A DNA stretch of 51,720 nucleotides from Candidatus Segatella caccae. GTDB taxonomy: Bacteria > Bacteroidota > Bacteroidia > Bacteroidales > Bacteroidaceae. Every line of letters starts with the position of its first letter. Within the stretch, counting starts at the first letter, position 1. Below the pieces are notes generated by a model. The model was not told where the DNA came from and made no database searches. It saw only the letters and a list, made by a program, of their open reading frames with translations. The stretch lies in contig USOQ01000005.1 in assembly GCA_900556395.1 (NCBI GenBank), positions 1-51,720 on the forward strand, written 5' to 3'. The translations under genes and the position numbers were made by a program. Of the stretch, positions 43,573 to 51,720 are shown piece by piece.

Positions 43573-44865
43573 ATGGAACAACTATTGCACTATGTTTGGA
43601 AACACAAGCTCTTTCCGCTCACAGAACTCTCTACGACTCAAGGCCGACGAGTGGAGGTGATAGACCCCGGATTGCACAACAGCAACGCAGGGCCAGACTT
43701 CTTTAATGCCAAAGTGAAGATAAATGGTATGCTATGGGTAGGTAACATAGAGATTCACGACAAGGCGAGTGACTGGGTGCTGCATGGTCACGACAAGGAT
43801 GAACGCTATGACAACGTGATTCTGCATGTGTGTGGCTGTGTAGACGCAGAGGTGATGAACAGTAAGGGGGAGTATCTGACGCAAATGGTGCTGAGTGTTC
43901 CTGACTCTGTGATAAAGAACTACAAAGAGCTACTCTCGGTAGATATGTATCCGCCTTGTTATCAGATTATTCCATCGCTGGCGAGACTTACCGTACACGC
44001 TTGGATGAGTGCGCTACAGACAGAAAGACTATCGCAGAAGACGGAGGCTATAGAGGAGAGGGTGAAGAGATGCAATGGTGACTGGGAGAATGCTTACTTC
44101 GTAACGCTGGCACGCAACTTTGGATTTGGTATCAATGGTGATGCCTTCGAAGAGTGGGCGCTACATATACCTCTGCATGCTGTAGACCATCATCGTGATG
44201 ACCTTTTCCAGATAGAGGCTATCTTTATGGGACAGGCAGGACTACTGGAACTGGATACGATTCCAGAAAGGTATCAGAAGGACGCTCTCAACGATGGATA
44301 TTTTGCTAAGCTGAGGAAAGAATACCAATACTTAGCCCATAAGTTCGGGCTGAAACCGATGGACTATAAACTATGGAGATTTCTGAGACTCAGACCGCAA
44401 AACTTCCCGCATATACGTATCTCGCAACTGGCTTATCTGTATCATCTGCGACGCGCCAGTCTGAGCCAGTTGCTCGAAACCTACTCGGTGAAAGATGCCA
44501 AGGAAGTGCTTGCTACAGCGGTGACACCTTACTGGGAGACTCATTACACCTTCGGCAGTACCAGCGTGAGAAACGATAAGAACCTATCGCCTTTCTCGCT
44601 CAACCTACTTTGCATCAACACAGTGGTGCCCATTCTCTTTGCCTATGGTAGGCATCGAGGTGAAGAAAAATACTGTGACAGGGCTTTCGACTTCCTGGAA
44701 CAGCTGAAACCCGAAAATAACTACATCATTAGGTTGTGGCAACAGTGTGGACTCGTGGTGGAGAATGCGGGTGACTCTCAAGCTCTCATCCAACTCAAGA
44801 AGGAATACTGCGATAAGAAGGAATGTCTACGTTGCCGCTTTGGATATGAATACTTGAAACATTGA
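43573..44865 (+). CDS. DUF2851 family protein
   Basis: The 430-residue cytosolic protein matches DUF2851. Its most conserved block is NAGPDFFNAKVKINGMLW, followed by VGNIEIHDKASDW and HGHDKDERYDNVILHV (residues about 35-95). The arrangement of an Asp (GPDF), then E-x-H (EIH) and a further His-rich stretch looks like a metal-binding or nuclease-type site, but this is inference. A C-terminal cysteine pattern YCDKKECLRCRFGYEYL may bind zinc. The gene sits between a thioesterase and dprA, whose start is only 14 bases after its stop, so a role in DNA metabolism is possible. Function is unknown. Confidence 0.85.
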   Translation: MEQLLHYVWKHKLFPLTELSTTQGRRVEVIDPGLHNSNAGPDFFNAKVKINGMLWVGNIEIHDKASDWVLHGHDKDERYDNVILHVCGCVDAEVMNSKGEYLTQMVLSVPDSVIKNYKELLSVDMYPPCYQIIPSLARLTVHAWMSALQTERLSQKTEAIEERVKRCNGDWENAYFVTLARNFGFGINGDAFEEWALHIPLHAVDHHRDDLFQIEAIFMGQAGLLELDTIPERYQKDALNDGYFAKLRKEYQYLAHKFGLKPMDYKLWRFLRLRPQNFPHIRISQLAYLYHLRRASLSQLLETYSVKDAKEVLATAVTPYWETHYTFGSTSVRNDKNLSPFSLNLLCINTVVPILFAYGRHRGEEKYCDRAFDFLEQLKPENNYIIRLWQQCGLVVENAGDSQALIQLKKEYCDKKECLRCRFGYEYLKH

Positions 44866-44879
44866 ACACGATAATAAAT

Positions 44880-46013
44880 ATGTCTGCTTCTCAACAAGAA
44901 ATTATCAATACGATAACCCTAACACGACTGAACTATTTCAGTCTGGCAGGAATACTCGAACTCTACAGAAGGGCGGGGTCGGCTACTACCATCCTGGAAA
45001 ATAAAGAAAATATCAGAGACATTCTACCCGATGCCAGCGATAAACTTGTGGAAACACTGAAAAACAGCGATGAGGCAAGGAGAAGAGCAGAAGTGGAGAT
45101 GGAGTACGACCTGAAGTATGGTATTATGCCGCTCTGTATGAACGACGAACGTTATCCACAGCGACTGAAAGAGTGTGACGATGCTCCGCTGATGCTCTTC
45201 TATAAGGGAACGGCAGACTTGAACCAGAAAAGGGTCATCAATATCGTGGGTACCCGACGTTGTACGCTGTATGGAGAAGACATCATCAGACGATTTATAG
45301 CAGACCTGAAGAGGCTCTGCCCACAAGTCCTTGTCGTGAGTGGATTGGCCTATGGTGTGGATATTCATGCACATCAACAGGCACTATGTAATGGATATGA
45401 AACGGTGGGAGTTTTGGCTCATGGACTTGATAACCTCTATCCTTCGAGTCATCGTGCTGTGGCAGCCAAGATGATCAACCAGGGAGGACTACTCACAGAA
45501 TTTCTTACACAGACCAATGCGGATAAAATCAACTTCGTGAGACGAAACCGCATCGTGGCGGGTATGTCGGACGCTTGTATCCTTATAGAGAGTGCTGCCA
45601 AGGGTGGAGGTCTTATCACCACAGAGATATCACAGGCCTACAATCGGGATGTGTTTGCCTTCCCTGGTCGTATAGGAGATACCTATAGCGAGGGATGTAA
45701 TAACTTGATACGTAGCAATGGGGCGCAACTCATTACATCGGCAGAGGATTTTGTGAATGCTATGGGATGGCAAGACGATGCCACACTGATGAAGGCTAAG
45801 AGACAGGGCATAGAGCGTAGCCTTTTTCCAGAATTGTCGTCAGAAGAACAGGCTATCGTAGAATTGCTTGAAAAGAACAACGATTTACAAATCAACATCA
45901 TCACAGTCAAGACTGGTATCGACATTGGGCGCCTCACGGCCTGTCTCTTTTCTTTAGAGATGAAAGGTATCGTAAAGACATTGGCTGGTGGTATGTATCA
46001 TTTACTGAAATAA
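44880..46013 (+). CDS. dprA: DNA-processing protein DprA
   Basis: The 377-residue protein starts at ATG 44880. A TTG overlapping the DUF2851 stop (44862) could add six residues. The Rossmann-like DprA core has INIVGTRRCTLYGED, VVSGLAYGVDIHAHQ, GLDNLYPSSHR, RNRIVAGMSDACILIE and GALITTE-like GGGLITTE, then FPGRIGDTYSEGCNNLI. A C-terminal winged-helix-like segment follows (about 315-377). An N-terminal helix-hairpin region (about 1-70) resembles the SAM-like domain of the family. It binds single-stranded DNA and loads RecA during transformation or repair. It is followed 44 bases later by a dus gene. Confidence 0.94.
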   Translation: MSASQQEIINTITLTRLNYFSLAGILELYRRAGSATTILENKENIRDILPDASDKLVETLKNSDEARRRAEVEMEYDLKYGIMPLCMNDERYPQRLKECDDAPLMLFYKGTADLNQKRVINIVGTRRCTLYGEDIIRRFIADLKRLCPQVLVVSGLAYGVDIHAHQQALCNGYETVGVLAHGLDNLYPSSHRAVAAKMINQGGLLTEFLTQTNADKINFVRRNRIVAGMSDACILIESAAKGGGLITTEISQAYNRDVFAFPGRIGDTYSEGCNNLIRSNGAQLITSAEDFVNAMGWQDDATLMKAKRQGIERSLFPELSSEEQAIVELLEKNNDLQINIITVKTGIDIGRLTACLFSLEMKGIVKTLAGGMYHLLK

Positions 46014-46057
46014 AAGTATGGACCATACGTTCTGTACAATAGAAACAGGAACTCATT

Positions 46058-47035
46058 ATGAAAATAGGAAATATAGAATTTGGTGACAAACCCCTCTTCC
46101 TTGCTCCGATGGAAGATGTGACGGATATTGGTTTTCGTATGCTCTGCAAGCGATACGGAGCGGCTATGGTGTATACGGAGTTTGTATCGGCTGAGGCCTT
46201 GGTACGATCTATTAAGTCGACTGTCAATAAACTGACTATCAGCGACGAGGAACGTCCTGTGGGTATTCAGATTTATGGCAGGACGACAGAAGATATGGTG
46301 GAGGCTGCCAAGATCGTGGAGCAGGCGAAGCCCGATGTGATAGATATCAACTTCGGATGTCCTGTGAAGAAAGTGGCAGGAAAGGGAGCTGGAGCTGGTA
46401 TGCTGAGAAACATACCCCTTTTGCTCGACATTACGCGCAACGTGGTAAAGGCTGTCAACGTGCCTGTGACGGTGAAGACCCGACTGGGATGGGACACTGA
46501 AAATCTTGTGATTACTGAGTTGGCAGAACAGTTGCAAGATTGCGGTATACAGGCTCTCACGATACATGGACGTACACGTAGCCAGATGTATACGGGAGAG
46601 GCCGACTGGCGACTGATAGGTGAGGTGAAGAACAATCCACGTATCCATATTCCTATTATCGGTAATGGCGACATCACTACACCCGAAGAAGCACAACTCG
46701 CCTTTGAACGTTATGGGGTGGATGCTGTCATGGTGGGAAGAGCTACTTTCGGTAGACCTTGGATCTTTAAGGAAATGCGCGACTATTTAGATAACACGGG
46801 GGCGACTCCGCTCTCCGTTGACGAGAAGATAGATATCTTGGAAGAACAGTTGCGTATCAATATCGACCGTATAGATGAGTACCGTGGCATTCTGCATACT
46901 CGTCGACACTTGGCTGCTTCGCCTATCTTCAAAGGTATTCCTGATTTCAAGCAGACGCGTATCGCCATGCTTAGAGCCAATACAGAGGAAGAACTGAAGA
47001 GCATTCTTGCTGAATGTAGAGAAAGATTATCGTAA
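46058..47035 (+). CDS. dusB: tRNA-dihydrouridine synthase, DusB-like
   Basis: The 325-residue protein is an FMN-dependent TIM-barrel enzyme that reduces uridines in the tRNA D-loop. It has LAPMEDVTDIGFRML (14-28), VGIQIYGRTTEDM, catalytic Cys101 in DINFGCPVKK, KGAGAGMLRN, TVKTRLGWD, LTIHGRTRSQMYTGEADW and GNGDITTPEEA, the FMN-phosphate segment. DusB is the usual subfamily in Bacteroidetes, but the subgroup call is less certain than the family. It is the last gene of the operon starting at 43123 and ends 7 bases before a terminator. Confidence 0.92.
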   Translation: MKIGNIEFGDKPLFLAPMEDVTDIGFRMLCKRYGAAMVYTEFVSAEALVRSIKSTVNKLTISDEERPVGIQIYGRTTEDMVEAAKIVEQAKPDVIDINFGCPVKKVAGKGAGAGMLRNIPLLLDITRNVVKAVNVPVTVKTRLGWDTENLVITELAEQLQDCGIQALTIHGRTRSQMYTGEADWRLIGEVKNNPRIHIPIIGNGDITTPEEAQLAFERYGVDAVMVGRATFGRPWIFKEMRDYLDNTGATPLSVDEKIDILEEQLRINIDRIDEYRGILHTRRHLAASPIFKGIPDFKQTRIAMLRANTEEELKSILAECRERLS

Positions 47036-47042
47036 TATTTGT

Positions 47043-47072
47043 GGGGGATTTTACAATCCCCCTTTATTGTAT
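47043..47072 (+). terminator. Intrinsic terminator after dusB
   Basis: Bases 47043-47050 and 47055-47062 form a perfect 8-bp stem (GGGGGATT/AATCCCCC) with a 4-base loop, followed by TTTATTGTAT. Confidence 0.8.
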
Positions 47073-47151
47073 ATGTACAAAATGTAACGAAGCCATTACA
47101 TTTTGGGGTATGATTTGTTTACTCGGTAAAGATTTTTTGTTTTATTGCTTA

Positions 47152-47179
47152 TTGGTTTCGGATTTTATCATTAACTTTG
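47152..47179 (+). promoter_or_regulatory. Promoter of the CotH-kinase secreted protein
   Basis: TTG at 47152-47154 and TAacTTTG at 47172-47179 are spaced by 17 bases. The leader to the start codon is about 120 bases and includes a 17-codon open frame (47237-47290) and a small hairpin (47256-47269). Confidence 0.68.
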
Positions 47180-47306
47180 TGAGGTAACAACTAACCTTGA
47201 AACATTGCTTCGTGGATAGTACTCCTGAGAGATGATATGAACAAGGGGCGTTCATTCCATGTGTATGGAGAGGCGGCCTTAACCGATTAACAATTAAGTA
47301 AAAGTG

Positions 47307-50300
47307 ATGAGATTAACTAAGATGAGAGAGTGGCTATTGTTCCTATTCCTACTTTCAGGAATAGGAGCGAAGGCTGCTGATGTAGAGTTTGATGTGACAA
47401 GTTTGGCTTGGGGTAAAAACTATTCTACGGAATTTCCTGGTACCAACCATGTGACCTTGAAAGGGCGTACCTTTAATGCGGGAGAGTGGACAGGACTCTG
47501 CTTGCCTTTTGATGCAAGTAAGGAAGTACTGGATGCGGCTTTCGGTGAAGGCTCGTATAACGTTCAGGCTTTTAAGACGGTGGAAGGAAACAACATCAAC
47601 TTTGAGAAAGTGACGGATGTAAAGGCTGCAACGCCTTATTATATCAAAGTGAATAATACGGTCGAGAATCCCACTTTCCAGAATGTTACTTTTGCATCTG
47701 TTGTTGATGACCAATGGCAGGTTATCAAGATTTCAGACAAATATGTCTTTCGTGGGTTTTATTTTACTAAAGGCGACTGGCAACTTCATGATTCAAGTAA
47801 TAATACCAATGTCAATTTCTTCTGGCTCAATGCTGATGGGAGATTAGACGATTTCCGTGCTAAAGAAGTGGCGTGGTCAGAGAAGGGAAGAGTAGGTGTT
47901 AACGCTTATCTCTTTACCGATACGTATGCTTCAACTGCTGACAAACCGAACCTGGTTTTTGAAGGACAGTCGGCAGGAGGTGGTGAATCGGGTGGTGGCG
48001 ATACAGAAGACCCAACTTCTCTGTCTTATAAAATCAAGAACAAACTACAGTTGACCGATGTTCCCACGGTCTATATCGACGTAGAGGGAGTAGGAGGAAC
48101 GGATGCCGACTTGGACAAGGCGCTTTATAAGGTCAGAGCTACAGGCGAGGCTCCTTATCTCAATGCTGTCATTACAGTAAAGGACAATGGTACGGATAAA
48201 GACACCAAGCATTTGAAGGAATTTACTGATAAGGTAAAAATCAAGGTAAGAGGAAACTCTACAGCCAACCCTACCAATGGCAAGAAAGCCTACAGACTGA
48301 AGTTTGACAAGAAACTGGGGGCTACTAAGCACGATATGCTTGGTTTGGGCTACTCTGCCCGCAACTGGACGCTCCTTGCCAATGTCTTCGACCATTCTAT
48401 GGTGCGCAATGCGCTCTCTTATCACTTGGAGAAGGAAGTGGGTATGGACTTCTGTCCGGGCTATAAGTTTGCCGATTTGGTCATCAATGGCAATTATCGT
48501 GGCACTTATCAGATTTGCGACCATGTGGAAATAGACAAGAATCGCGTGAATATCGATGAGGATACTGGCTGGATGTTGGAGTTCCAAGGTCGTGGTGATA
48601 TGCTCGACAAACCGCTCTGCTTTACACAAAATGGCTTGCAGATGAATATCAAAAATCCTGAGCCTGCCAACGAGAATGATGCGGCACAAGTAGCGGCTGT
48701 CATAGCCCCAATACAAGATTGGTTTGTCAATACTTGGGCTCCTAAATGGCAGTCTACTGATGCTTATGGTGAGAAGACGGGATGGCGTTCGGTCAATGAC
48801 GAAGAATCTCTTATCAAGTTCTGGATTATCACAGAGTTGACTGGTGACTATGACGGATGGATGACAGCAAAGGCTTACAAGGAAGCTGGCGAGGACAAGT
48901 TGCATTATGGACCCGTGTGGGACAAGGATTTGGCTTACGGTAACTATACAGGTGAGAAATCTGACTTGTTGATTTCTAATAATGGTAATGGTTCAAGCCT
49001 TGTTACTTATCTTAATGATAATTTGCTTAAGGATCCTAAATTTACTGCCAAGGCGCAAGCTCGACTTCAAACTTTGCTTAATGGTGGCTTGATTGACAGG
49101 CTTTGTAGTAAAGCCGATGAATTGGCAGCAATCGTAGCAAAGACAGAAGAACTGAGCAATACGAAGTTCCCAAGAAGCATGAAAGTTGGAGACGAGACGA
49201 ACAACTATGAGACTTATCAAGAAACGGTGACTAAACTGAAAGAATACCTTCGTACTCGTTTCGCAAAGGTGAAGAAATTGTCGGATGAGGTTAAGACAGA
49301 GGCTAACACCAAAATAGCCAATGTAACTTATACCCCGACCAATGAATGGTATAGTACAGGTCTTTATGGGAAGACAGGTAAGCTGACGGATGTCATTGTG
49401 GATAATCGTACCTATAAGGCTAATCAATGGAATACTTTCTGCTTGCCATTTGACTTGACAATTGAGCAGTTGAAGACAGCCTTTGGCAATGACGTGGAGA
49501 TTGTTGACCATGTGGGCATGGATTTGGATGGCAAGACGATGCTCTTTGCTCCTGTAACTGATGCAACCTTGTATGGAGGCTTCCCATATTTTATCAAACC
49601 AACTTCAGAGGTCTCTAATCCTAAGTTTACGGATGTGATCATCACGCAATCCCCTATTCAAAATGAAAACTATAATGGACAATATATCAGCTTTGACAAT
49701 AAGCATTATATCTATGGTACTCTTTTCAAGGGCTATAACATAGGTGTAGTCTCTGGTGAGTCTGATTACCTTTTCAAGGATGATGATTATGAGTCGGATG
49801 CCTCTATGACTACCTTTGCTTTGAAATATGGAGGGAATGGTACTAAGTATGAGAATGGCGCCCGTGCCTTCCTACGCATCCCTGACAACGAGTCTCCTTC
49901 CATCAAGATTCTCTCTGCCGATGAAGCAAAGAAGTTTAACTATGATGTAACCAATAGCTATGTTCATACCGCTTGGTGCCAGTATGACAACGAGATAAAG
50001 AACGTGACCATAGCTAATCGTGGCACGCTTTGGGGCAATGAATGGAACATGATTTGTTTGCCTTTCAAATTAGCTTCCGATGCCTATAAAAAGGTGTTTG
50101 GGGATGATGTGAAGGTGGCTGAGTTTACGGGTGTCACCAAGTCGGAAGGAGGCGAGGTGTTGTCGTTCGATCTGGCTTATATCAACGAAAAGAATGGTAT
50201 GAAGGCGGCTACTCCTTATCTTATATTCCCATCTAAGGATATTCCTACTGACGGATTGAAGTTTGAAGGTGTAAAGGTTTCTGTCAAGACGACGGCAGAG

Positions 50301-50669
50301 CAAGCTACAGGCAATACTGATTTTAGGTTGATTGGCACGCTGGAGCCAACTGCATTGACTAAGGGCAATCAGCAAATCGTATTGATGCGCAGCAATCAGT
50401 TGAAATACATGGCATCAGGAACCACGACTCCGATGCAGGCTTGCCGTGCTTATTTCGAGGCTGTGAGCGGAACAGATGTGACTTCTGGCAAGGCCTTCAA
50501 GTTCTCTATAGATGGTGTTTCTACTGATGTGAAGCTGGTGGAGATGAATGGCTCCCCAATCAATGCTGATGCCAAGATTTATAATCTCAACGGACAGCAG
50601 GTAGGAAAGTCAACCGATCGTTTGTCTCATGGCATTTATATCGTTGCAGGCAAGAAAGTAGTACGCTAA
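47307..50669 (+). CDS. Large secreted CotH-kinase family protein with three WNxxCLPF modules
   Basis: The 1120-residue protein starts at ATG 47307 (a GTG lies just before it) with a signal peptide ending GIGAKAA. Three copies of a beta-rich module are seen: GEWTGLCLPF (about residue 60), NQWNTFCLPF (about 707) and NEWNMICLPF (about 912). The first two are each followed by PYYIK/PYFIK and NPxFxxV segments, the third by PYLIF. Between the first and second lies a CotH-kinase domain (about 240-560). Its features are KIKVRGNST, YRLKFDKK, ARNWTLLANVFDHSMVRNAL, GNYRGTYQICDHVEIDKNRV and GPVWDKDLAYGN. CotH homologues phosphorylate proteins in spore coats; here it would act outside the cell. The C-terminus has KIYNLNGQQVGKS and GIYIVAGKKVVR, a sorting-like tail. 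A small peptide gene follows 12 bases later. Confidence 0.88.
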   Translation: MRLTKMREWLLFLFLLSGIGAKAADVEFDVTSLAWGKNYSTEFPGTNHVTLKGRTFNAGEWTGLCLPFDASKEVLDAAFGEGSYNVQAFKTVEGNNINFEKVTDVKAATPYYIKVNNTVENPTFQNVTFASVVDDQWQVIKISDKYVFRGFYFTKGDWQLHDSSNNTNVNFFWLNADGRLDDFRAKEVAWSEKGRVGVNAYLFTDTYASTADKPNLVFEGQSAGGGESGGGDTEDPTSLSYKIKNKLQLTDVPTVYIDVEGVGGTDADLDKALYKVRATGEAPYLNAVITVKDNGTDKDTKHLKEFTDKVKIKVRGNSTANPTNGKKAYRLKFDKKLGATKHDMLGLGYSARNWTLLANVFDHSMVRNALSYHLEKEVGMDFCPGYKFADLVINGNYRGTYQICDHVEIDKNRVNIDEDTGWMLEFQGRGDMLDKPLCFTQNGLQMNIKNPEPANENDAAQVAAVIAPIQDWFVNTWAPKWQSTDAYGEKTGWRSVNDEESLIKFWIITELTGDYDGWMTAKAYKEAGEDKLHYGPVWDKDLAYGNYTGEKSDLLISNNGNGSSLVTYLNDNLLKDPKFTAKAQARLQTLLNGGLIDRLCSKADELAAIVAKTEELSNTKFPRSMKVGDETNNYETYQETVTKLKEYLRTRFAKVKKLSDEVKTEANTKIANVTYTPTNEWYSTGLYGKTGKLTDVIVDNRTYKANQWNTFCLPFDLTIEQLKTAFGNDVEIVDHVGMDLDGKTMLFAPVTDATLYGGFPYFIKPTSEVSNPKFTDVIITQSPIQNENYNGQYISFDNKHYIYGTLFKGYNIGVVSGESDYLFKDDDYESDASMTTFALKYGGNGTKYENGARAFLRIPDNESPSIKILSADEAKKFNYDVTNSYVHTAWCQYDNEIKNVTIANRGTLWGNEWNMICLPFKLASDAYKKVFGDDVKVAEFTGVTKSEGGEVLSFDLAYINEKNGMKAATPYLIFPSKDIPTDGLKFEGVKVSVKTTAEQATGNTDFRLIGTLEPTALTKGNQQIVLMRSNQLKYMASGTTTPMQACRAYFEAVSGTDVTSGKAFKFSIDGVSTDVKLVEMNGSPINADAKIYNLNGQQVGKSTDRLSHGIYIVAGKKVVR

Positions 50670-50681
50670 AAGAAAGATATA

Positions 50682-50906
50682 ATGAAAATAAAGACACAGA
50701 CACAAAGAAAACAAAGAGCATATAGCAAGCCTACATGCTTCATGATAAAGATGGAGGGAATGGATATGATAGCAGCTTCGCCCAATCCTCCTGCTCCCGA
50801 TCCTCCTGCGAATTTGACTCCTCCAACAAGCGAAGGAGGAGAAGTAATTAACCCTAACCCTGCTAAGGAACATACTGGGTTTGATGCATGGAGTACGTGG
50901 GAATAA
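50682..50906 (+). CDS. Small peptide with YxxP/EG N-terminus and WxxWE C-terminus
   Basis: The 74-residue protein begins MKIKTQTQRKQRAYSKPTCF, has a proline-rich middle (NPPAPDPPANLTPP) and ends FDAWSTWE. It starts 12 bases after the CotH-kinase gene, the same distance as the small peptide at 1676-1879 from its secreted neighbour. Aligning the two at YxxP places Glu-Gly at the same distance (eight residues after the Pro) and a hydrophobic pair four residues after that Gly. Only the ends are conserved; the middle is not. There is no signal peptide or known domain. Function unknown; a terminator follows 54 bases later. Confidence 0.8.
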   Translation: MKIKTQTQRKQRAYSKPTCFMIKMEGMDMIAASPNPPAPDPPANLTPPTSEGGEVINPNPAKEHTGFDAWSTWE

Positions 50907-50960
50907 AACGTCAGCATGCTATGAACGAAGTTTAGTGGTATAGGCTTATCAACATGACGA

Positions 50961-51012
50961 AGCCTACCAGGAAACGCATTTTGATACGTTTGCCCTGGTA
51001 GGCTTTTTCTTA
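50961..51012. terminator. Intrinsic terminator between the peptide gene and the S46 peptidase gene
   Basis: An 11-bp stem (50961-50971 with 50994-51004) continues inward as AAACG/CGTTT (50972-50976 with 50987-50991) across a 2-base bulge. The T tract TTTTTCTT follows on the plus strand. Genes converge on it from both sides. Confidence 0.85.
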
Positions 51013-51025
51013 TTATTACTTCTAT

Positions 51026-51720
51026 TTACTTTGCGTTGATTTCCTTCAAGAGGCGGTCGGCGTGTCCCCACTTGTCCATCAAGTAGAGCACATAGCGGAT
51101 GTCTACACCGATACAGCGGGCCAGGCGCTTGTCGAAGTTGATATCAGAGCTGAGGCTGTCCCAGTTGCCATCGAAGGCAAGACCTATCAACTCACCCTTG
51201 CCGTTGAACATAGGGCTACCAGAGTTACCGCCAGTAATATCGTTGTTGGTGAGGAAGCAGAGCTGCATCTTGCCGGTAGTTTTGTCTTGATACTTGCCGA
51301 AGTCTTTCTCTGAGAGCAGTTCGTGCATGATAGGCTCAGCGTAGTAATCGATTACCTTATCGCCCTTCTTCATCTTCTCAACGAGACTCTCGGCTGTCGT
51401 GTAATAGCCTGATGGCTTGCCGCCAAGGTCAAAACCGCCTACCTGACCATAGCTCAGACGCATGGTGAAGTTGGCATCGCTATAGTGAGGCAAGTCTTCC
51501 TCCATACGGAGCTTGGCAGCACAGAGATACTTCTCCTGCTCGGCGATGCTGTCGTTGATGCTGCCCATCTGAGCAGCGAAATCACCATAAACATCGTTCA
51601 GATCCATACCGAAGATGACGCCTGGATCCTTCTCATATCCCTTCTTGTTGAAGTAGAGCTTAGTGCCCTTCTTCATGATGAGCGACTTCTCCCAGAGATA
51701 ATCCACATACTTGGCGTAGT
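51026..51720 (-). CDS. S46-family dipeptidyl-peptidase (DPP7-like), C-terminal part
   Basis: The frame stays open to the window edge, so about 230 C-terminal residues of a roughly 700-residue enzyme are visible; the N-terminal His and Asp of the triad lie outside. The catalytic Ser is in NNDITGGNSGSPMFNGKGE, typical of S46, and the C-terminus has VDIRYVLYLMDKWG. The residue after FD in LAFDGNWDS is Gly. In S46 enzymes Gly here goes with DPP7 (hydrophobic P1) and Arg with DPP11 (acidic P1), so DPP7-type specificity is inferred. These periplasmic enzymes release dipeptides in amino-acid-fermenting Bacteroidales. It may complete peptide breakdown started by proteases like those at 26002-28608, but it is a separate unit. 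Confidence 0.92.
   Translation of the reverse strand, partial: YAKYVDYLWEKSLIMKKGTKLYFNKKGYEKDPGVIFGMDLNDVYGDFAAQMGSINDSIAEQEKYLCAAKLRMEEDLPHYSDANFTMRLSYGQVGGFDLGGKPSGYYTTAESLVEKMKKGDKVIDYYAEPIMHELLSEKDFGKYQDKTTGKMQLCFLTNNDITGGNSGSPMFNGKGELIGLAFDGNWDSLSSDINFDKRLARCIGVDIRYVLYLMDKWGHADRLLKEINAK

Noticed and set aside
1..51720. CRISPR array, tRNA, rRNA, prophage or transposase
   Set aside because: No regularly spaced direct repeats, cloverleaf sequences, ribosomal sequence, phage structural genes or transposase-like proteins were recognised by eye; a covariance-model scan would be needed to exclude small RNAs.

Overview
The window looks like a chromosomal segment of a Bacteroidales bacterium, most likely Prevotella/Segatella or a close relative. 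Evidence: two SusC/SusD pairs, FecR and ECF sigma regulation, BspA-type leucine-rich repeats, a fimbrillin-like lipoprotein, an S46 peptidase, and promoters of the Bacteroidetes form TTG-N17-23-TAnnTTTG. No rRNA, tRNA, CRISPR array, transposase or phage gene was found.

Layout. (1) 1-1879: a 5'-partial, frameshifted secreted protein (beta-gamma-crystallin motif, leucine-rich repeats, sorting-like tail) followed by a small peptide gene. A LOG-family gene converges on it across a shared terminator. (2) 2607-16268: a carbohydrate utilisation locus. It holds a membrane-anchored propeller/AraC regulator, SusC, SusD, a GH105 unsaturated-glycuronyl hydrolase, a GH31 glycosidase and a tandem alpha/beta-hydrolase esterase. 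The GH105 enzyme suggests a uronate-containing glycan such as pectin or rhamnogalacturonan. (3) 16484-31127: a second SusCD locus controlled by an ECF sigma factor, a FecR anti-sigma factor and an STN-domain SusC transducer. It continues with SusD, a DUF4843 lipoprotein, a PKD-like lipoprotein and two large paralogous metzincin-type proteins. The second of these has lost all zinc ligands. No glycosidase is present, so a protein or peptide substrate is likely. (4) 31329-36740: an esterase, a PAP2 phosphatase, a DEAD-box helicase with a long leader, a nested palindromic element, and a fimbrillin-like lipoprotein. (5) 36849-47035: housekeeping genes. These are an M16 peptidase, a flavodiiron protein, a WbqC-like protein, a dapB-lepB-(S26-like) operon, and a thioesterase-DUF2851-dprA-dus operon. 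(6) 47307-51720: a 1120-residue CotH-kinase secreted protein, a second small peptide gene, and the 3' part of an S46 dipeptidyl-peptidase.

Most notable: (a) two distant loci share one plan, a large secreted protein with WNTxxLPF-type modules and a YNLxGQQVG tail followed at once by a 67-74 residue peptide with an N-terminal YxxP(7)EG pattern and a C-terminal WxxW(D/E). (b) Two active enzymes sit next to catalytically dead paralogues: a metzincin (HExxH changed to SAxxY) and a signal peptidase (catalytic Ser and Lys both changed to Gly). (c) A 102-bp nested palindrome lies at 35571-35672. (d) The first locus is controlled by a sensor in which the DNA-binding domain is joined to the membrane segment without any kinase or receiver domain.
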